Assembly: GCA_041671045.1 (NCBI GenBank)
Contig: JBAZCF010000001.1
Location: 434,001-498,000 of the forward strand
From: Parachlamydiales bacterium
Lineage (GTDB): Bacteria > Chlamydiota > Chlamydiia > Chlamydiales > JABDDJ01
Reading direction: 5' to 3'
Length of the DNA: 64,000 bases
The position numbers and the translations under genes were made by a program. The notes under the pieces are model-generated. The model was not told where the DNA came from. It did not search any database and saw nothing but the letters and a program-made list of their open reading frames with translations. This document shows positions 61,283 to 64,000 of the stretch, piece after piece (position 1 is the stretch's first letter; every line of letters begins with the position of its first letter).

Positions 61283-61738
61283 ATGTCCTTCGTTCCAAGT
61301 TTAAGTGCAGCTGTGAAGTTTACGGGTTTTAACATATCTTGTTCTCTTATTGCCGTAATCATAAACAAGGAAGTTAATGAGGATAATTATAAACAAACTA
61401 ATAAAACTATAGGAAAAGTTATCATAGCTACTTCTGCATTTTTAGCAGGGTGTATGAGCCTTGCAATGCTAGGTCCTGGTGTTGCAGGTTATGCAGCTGT
61501 AGGGGCTTTTGTGGGAGCCGGTGCATTTTTCTTGGGTACATTTTATGAGGGAAAAAATAAATTTCTTTGCCAATGGAAGAATTTATCCGACAAAATTGAA
61601 AATCCTTTGATGACAATATGTACAATTGTAAATTTGAGCGGGGGAATTTATTCTATAATAGCATTTCCTTTTAGTCCTTTGAATGTTGCAAGTGTTGGAT
61701 TAAACGCTCTTATTTTTGTAGTTCATTCTAACTCTTAA
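61283..61738 (+). CDS. Small membrane protein of the LGxGGAG family (member 4)
   Basis: The 151 residues begin MSFVPSLSAAVKFTGFNISC, with core AMLGPGVAGYAAV (about 65-77), then FYEGKNKFLCQWKNLSDKIE and VNLSGGIYSIIAFPFSPLNV. The EG-N-FL-W pattern between the core and the last helix is shared with members 5 and 6. AAGG precedes ATG 61283. The last 81 bases of the gene, including the stop, are duplicated just downstream, so the C-terminus may be a recombination hot spot. Function unknown. Confidence 0.72.
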   Translation: MSFVPSLSAAVKFTGFNISCSLIAVIINKEVNEDNYKQTNKTIGKVIIATSAFLAGCMSLAMLGPGVAGYAAVGAFVGAGAFFLGTFYEGKNKFLCQWKNLSDKIENPLMTICTIVNLSGGIYSIIAFPFSPLNVASVGLNALIFVVHSNS

Positions 61739-61818
61739 ATAGCATTTCCTTTTAGTCCCTTGAATGTTGCAAGTGTTGGATTAAACGCTCTTATTTTTGT
61801 AGCTCATTCTAACTCTTA
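61657..61818 (+). repeat. 81-bp tandem duplication at the member 4 3' end
   Basis: Copy 1 (61657-61737) covers the last codons of member 4, with the stop at its edge; copy 2 (61738-61818) follows directly. They differ at two positions (C for T at 61759-61760 region and at 61803). The length is 27 codons, so frame is kept. Copy 2 is behind the stop and presumably untranslated. Confidence 0.93.
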
Positions 61819-61877
61819 TTTTAACTAAGTATAACTAATGCTCTCGAATCTTTGAGGGCTTTAAAAAAAGGTAATTT

Positions 61878-62348
61878 ATGTCATTCGTTCCTGAAATAAG
61901 CAGAGTGGTTCCTTTAGTGGGAGCAAATTTAGCAACTTTTGCACTTCCACTGATAGCCTTAGAATGTTTTGAAGATAGTGATTTAAAAGACGTCACCCAG
62001 GATGTTATTGAAAGAATTTTTATTTGTTGTAATGCTGTTTTGGCTGGTTGTACCGCTCTTGCTGTCATAGGTTCGGGCGGTGCCGGTTACGCTGCTTTCG
62101 GTCTTTTTACCGCTGCCGGCGCCCTTACCCTTGGAAAAATATATGAGGGTGATAATTTCTTACTCAAGAACTGGAGCGATTTGGCAAAAAAATATGAGGA
62201 TGGGATATCGTGTGTCAGTTCTATTGTAAACTTAAGTGGCGGAGTGTACTCTTTAATAGCTCTACCTTTTAGTTTTATGAATTTAGGTGGAACTTTGTCT
62301 GCTGCTTTTGTTACGTATATGTTTGTTAGATCCCAGTGTCAGGAATAA
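61878..62348 (+). CDS. Small membrane protein of the LGxGGAG family (member 5)
   Basis: The 156 residues start MSFVPEISRVVPLVGANLAT and show the core AVIGSGGAGYAAF (about 58-70), KIYEGDNFLLKNWSDLAKKY and VNLSGGVYSLIALPFSFMNL. It is the closest relative of member 6: their DNA shares an identical 26-base run, starting GTGGTTCC, near the 5' end. AAGG precedes ATG 61878. The acidic N-terminal loop (ECFEDSDLKDVTQDVIE) varies most. Function unknown; the hydrophobic profile suggests three to four membrane segments. Confidence 0.74.
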   Translation: MSFVPEISRVVPLVGANLATFALPLIALECFEDSDLKDVTQDVIERIFICCNAVLAGCTALAVIGSGGAGYAAFGLFTAAGALTLGKIYEGDNFLLKNWSDLAKKYEDGISCVSSIVNLSGGVYSLIALPFSFMNLGGTLSAAFVTYMFVRSQCQE

Positions 62349-62390
62349 TAAACTCTTAGATAAACTATAAAATAAATAACAGAGGTTTTT

Positions 62391-62831
62391 ATGTCCCTTC
62401 AATTAAGTACTGTGGTTCCTTTAGTGGGAGCAAATTTTGCATTTTTAACTTTGGGATCAATAGCTAGTGAGCAAACCAAACAATATAGAGTTCATGACCT
62501 TGTAGATAGAGTCTTTACTTTCAGTAATTCTATTCTTGCTGGTTGTACGGCTCTTGCAGTCATAGGTTCTGGTCCTGTAGGCTATGCTGTATTCGGTGCT
62601 TTTGCAACTGCAGGTGTTATTACCCTCGGAAAAGTTTATGAGGGCGACAATCAGTTTTTAAATACGTGGCGTGATTATGCAAAGGACTATGAGAAAAATA
62701 TAGGGGTTGTCAGTTCAATCGTAAACTTATGTGGTGGAGTACATTCTCTTATAGCTTTGCCATTTAGATATATGAATTTGGCTGGAACTCTTTCTGCTGC
62801 TATTTCAGTGTATATTTACTCTGATTTGTAA
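62391..62831 (+). CDS. Small membrane protein of the LGxGGAG family (member 6)
   Basis: The 146 residues begin MSLQLSTVVPLVGANFAFLT, with core AVIGSGPVGYAVF (about 56-68), KVYEGDNQFLNTWRDYAKDY and VNLCGGVHSLIALPFRYMNL. It is a recent copy of member 5, with near-identical DNA in the first 60 bases. GAGG precedes ATG 62391. It has a Pro-Val change in the otherwise Gly-rich core. It is 43 bases from member 5, so the two could share a transcript. Confidence 0.74.
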   Translation: MSLQLSTVVPLVGANFAFLTLGSIASEQTKQYRVHDLVDRVFTFSNSILAGCTALAVIGSGPVGYAVFGAFATAGVITLGKVYEGDNQFLNTWRDYAKDYEKNIGVVSSIVNLCGGVHSLIALPFRYMNLAGTLSAAISVYIYSDL

Positions 62832-62928
62832 CTCTAAGCGTTATCTTTGGAGACTTCAATAGAATATGTTGGGTGCTAGTATTGCTGTCGGTAGCGCTTA
62901 GAAATCTAAAAAAAACCGTAATATTCGA

Positions 62929-62963
62929 CATAGATATGGGGTACTCAGGAAACCATGTCTATG
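62929..62963 (+). promoter_or_regulatory. Hairpin before member 7
   Basis: CATAGATATGG (62929-62939) pairs with CCATGTCTATG (62953-62963), 11 pairs with one T-G wobble, 27 bases upstream of ATG 62990. No T-run follows. It could terminate the member 6 transcript or fold in the member 7 leader, whose start has no ribosome binding site. Confidence 0.4.
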
Positions 62964-62989
62964 GCTCGTAAAATGGACAAAAAATTTCG

Positions 62990-63463
62990 ATGAGTTATTT
63001 TCCATCTGTTAGTTTAAGTAGTTTAATGCTTCCAAATTTATTGAATGCTGGAGTGTATTCAACTATTGCAATATCAAACCCGGAGAGAGAAAGTTTGATA
63101 CTGGCTTCATTTTACCCTTCAATGGTCATTGCCGGTTTGGTTGGACTTTCTATTTTAGGAACTGGGGGAGCAGGCTGCGCAGTATTTTCTGCCTTTACAC
63201 TGGGCGGGGCATTTTCTTTCGCTGCCTTCAGTTATGCAGATTATTTTGCCAATAAAAAATTGAGGGACTTTTCTAGTAAAATATATTTAAGCCTTTTTCT
63301 TGCAAGTAACATTGTGAACCTCGGAGGGGGTGTGCATCTGTTAATTTCAAATCCATTTAAGGGTGTTACACTTGCAAGTACTTTAATATCAGCAGCAGCC
63401 TGTGTATTGAGTATTTTCTATGCATCCGGCGCATCCGATCATTGGGGCACGCCCGTAGATTAG
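62990..63463 (+). CDS. Small membrane protein of the LGxGGAG family (member 7)
   Basis: The 157 residues start MSYFPSVSLSSLMLPNLLNA, with core SILGTGGAGCAVF (about 55-67) and IVNLGGGVHLLISNPFKGVT. It is nearest to member 3, so members 3 and 7 flank the 4-5-6 subgroup. A C-terminal tail is more polar (ASGASDHWGTPVD). There is no ribosome binding site before ATG 62990, an exception in this family, and an upstream hairpin may influence translation. Function unknown. Confidence 0.7.
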   Translation: MSYFPSVSLSSLMLPNLLNAGVYSTIAISNPERESLILASFYPSMVIAGLVGLSILGTGGAGCAVFSAFTLGGAFSFAAFSYADYFANKKLRDFSSKIYLSLFLASNIVNLGGGVHLLISNPFKGVTLASTLISAAACVLSIFYASGASDHWGTPVD

Positions 63464-63513
63464 CCTGTTAGAAGCGCGGCAAAAGGCGTATTTTTCATTT
63501 GATCCAATTGACA

Positions 63514-64000
63514 TTAAAAATTTCTTAGGGATTGATGACGTTGATAATGCCTTTCAATTCCGTTAGCAACTTCTCCTGGATCATCTGTAATTTGTATGAG
63601 CGAAAGGTCATTCTCATTGACACATCCGTTTTGGAGCATTGTAGATTTGATCCATTCAATTAAACCTTGCCAGTAGCTTTTTCCCATTAGATAGATTGGA
63701 AATGGATGGATTTTTTTCGTTTGGATTAATGTTAACGCTTCAAAAAGCTCATCCAGAGTGCCATATCCCCCCGGTAGAAATACATAACCTTGTGCATAGC
63801 GGATAAACATAACTTTTCTTACAAAAAAGTAGCGGAAAGTTAGGCAATATTTAGGGTCGATAAACTTATTGGGTTCTGTTTCAAAAGGTAGATCGACAGC
63901 TAAGCCGCAGGATTTCCCTTGAATCTCTTGAGCGCCCTTGTTGGCAGCTTCCATAATTCCTGGTCCGCCCCCTGTAATGATGGCAAAACCCCTTTTTGCA
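63514..64000 (-). CDS. LOG-family nucleotide-binding protein (partial 5' end)
   Basis: The C-terminal 161 residues of a Rossmann-fold protein of the LOG/lysine-decarboxylase-like family; the start lies beyond the right edge. Running upstream of the internal ATG at 63954, the frame stays open to the edge and reads AIITGGGPGI then MEAANKGA, and later LPGGYGTLDELFE. GGGPGxMEAANKGA and PGGxGTxxE are the two family signatures. Related enzymes remove ribose-5-phosphate from AMP or cytokinin ribotides; the bacterial substrate is uncertain. Despite the name, there is no decarboxylase activity in this family. Confidence 0.9.
   Translation of the reverse strand, partial: AKRGFAIITGGGPGIMEAANKGAQEIQGKSCGLAVDLPFETEPNKFIDPKYCLTFRYFFVRKVMFIRYAQGYVFLPGGYGTLDELFEALTLIQTKKIHPFPIYLMGKSYWQGLIEWIKSTMLQNGCVNENDLSLIQITDDPGEVANGIERHYQRHQSLRNF

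Noticed and set aside
1..64000. CRISPR arrays, transposons or rRNA genes
   Set aside because: No regularly spaced repeats, transposase motifs or rRNA sequence were seen on either strand.

Overview
The window looks like a chromosome segment from an environmental (amoeba-associated, 'Parachlamydiales'-type) member of the Chlamydiota. This rests on gene content and order. The CdsZ-like zinc-ribbon protein followed by RNase P RNA, the block ABC-F / xerC / rnz / lon / tsaB / rpsU / dnaJ / comEC / ptsH / ptsI / ybaB / dnaX, and the rpe / efp / accB / accC operon all follow the order I remember from Chlamydia trachomatis (about CT334-CT348 and CT121-CT124). The genome is larger and richer in accessory genes than a pathogenic Chlamydia. 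No transposase, CRISPR array or rRNA operon is seen.

Layout. 1-5.3 kb: a partial gene, a carbohydrate-binding-like protein, CdsZ, RNase P RNA and three lineage-specific proteins. 5.3-14.5 kb: a long minus-strand run (folE, SpoU methyltransferase, ABC-F, xerC, rnz, rhomboid, HldE-like nucleotidyltransferase, lon). 14.8-17.1 kb: a lone plus-strand gene with SopB/IpgD-type phosphoinositide phosphatase motifs, set in the conserved block. 17.2-26.8 kb: dgt-tsaB, rpsU, dnaJ, a WalJ-like hydrolase, ftsK, uppP, tRNA-His and comEC. 27-33 kb: accessory genes, then hprK-ptsH-ptsI. 33.2-37.7 kb: three tandem paralogues, one with a recognisable eukaryotic-type Dbl-homology (RhoGEF) domain, inserted between ptsI and ybaB-dnaX. 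37.8-47.3 kb: ybaB-dnaX, galE, a 7TM-HD c-di-AMP phosphodiesterase, an SDR, a DEAD-box helicase, phosphoglucomutase and a cysteine-cluster protein. 47.5-54.7 kb: an iron/siderophore-type ABC importer, a GroEL paralogue without GroES, nadC and a FadL-like porin. 55-58.8 kb: accC-accB-efp-rpe. 59-63.5 kb: tRNA-Cys, rsmI and six small membrane proteins of one paralogous family; a seventh lies at 55 kb. The window ends in a LOG-family gene.

How the parts work together. The housekeeping genes cover protein quality control (Lon, DnaJ, GroEL), RNA processing and modification (RNase P, RNase Z, RsmI, SpoU methyltransferase, TsaB), chromosome segregation (FtsK, XerC), fatty-acid initiation (AccB/AccC) and a regulatory PTS branch (HprK, HPr, EI). 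On this sit two sets of probable host-interaction genes. One is the effector-like set: a phosphoinositide phosphatase and a RhoGEF-like family, which would act on membrane identity and the actin cytoskeleton. The other is an expanding family of about 150-residue hydrophobic proteins with a conserved LGxGGAG core. These two sets are the most novel content. Functional calls on them rest on motifs read by eye, without database or structure searches.
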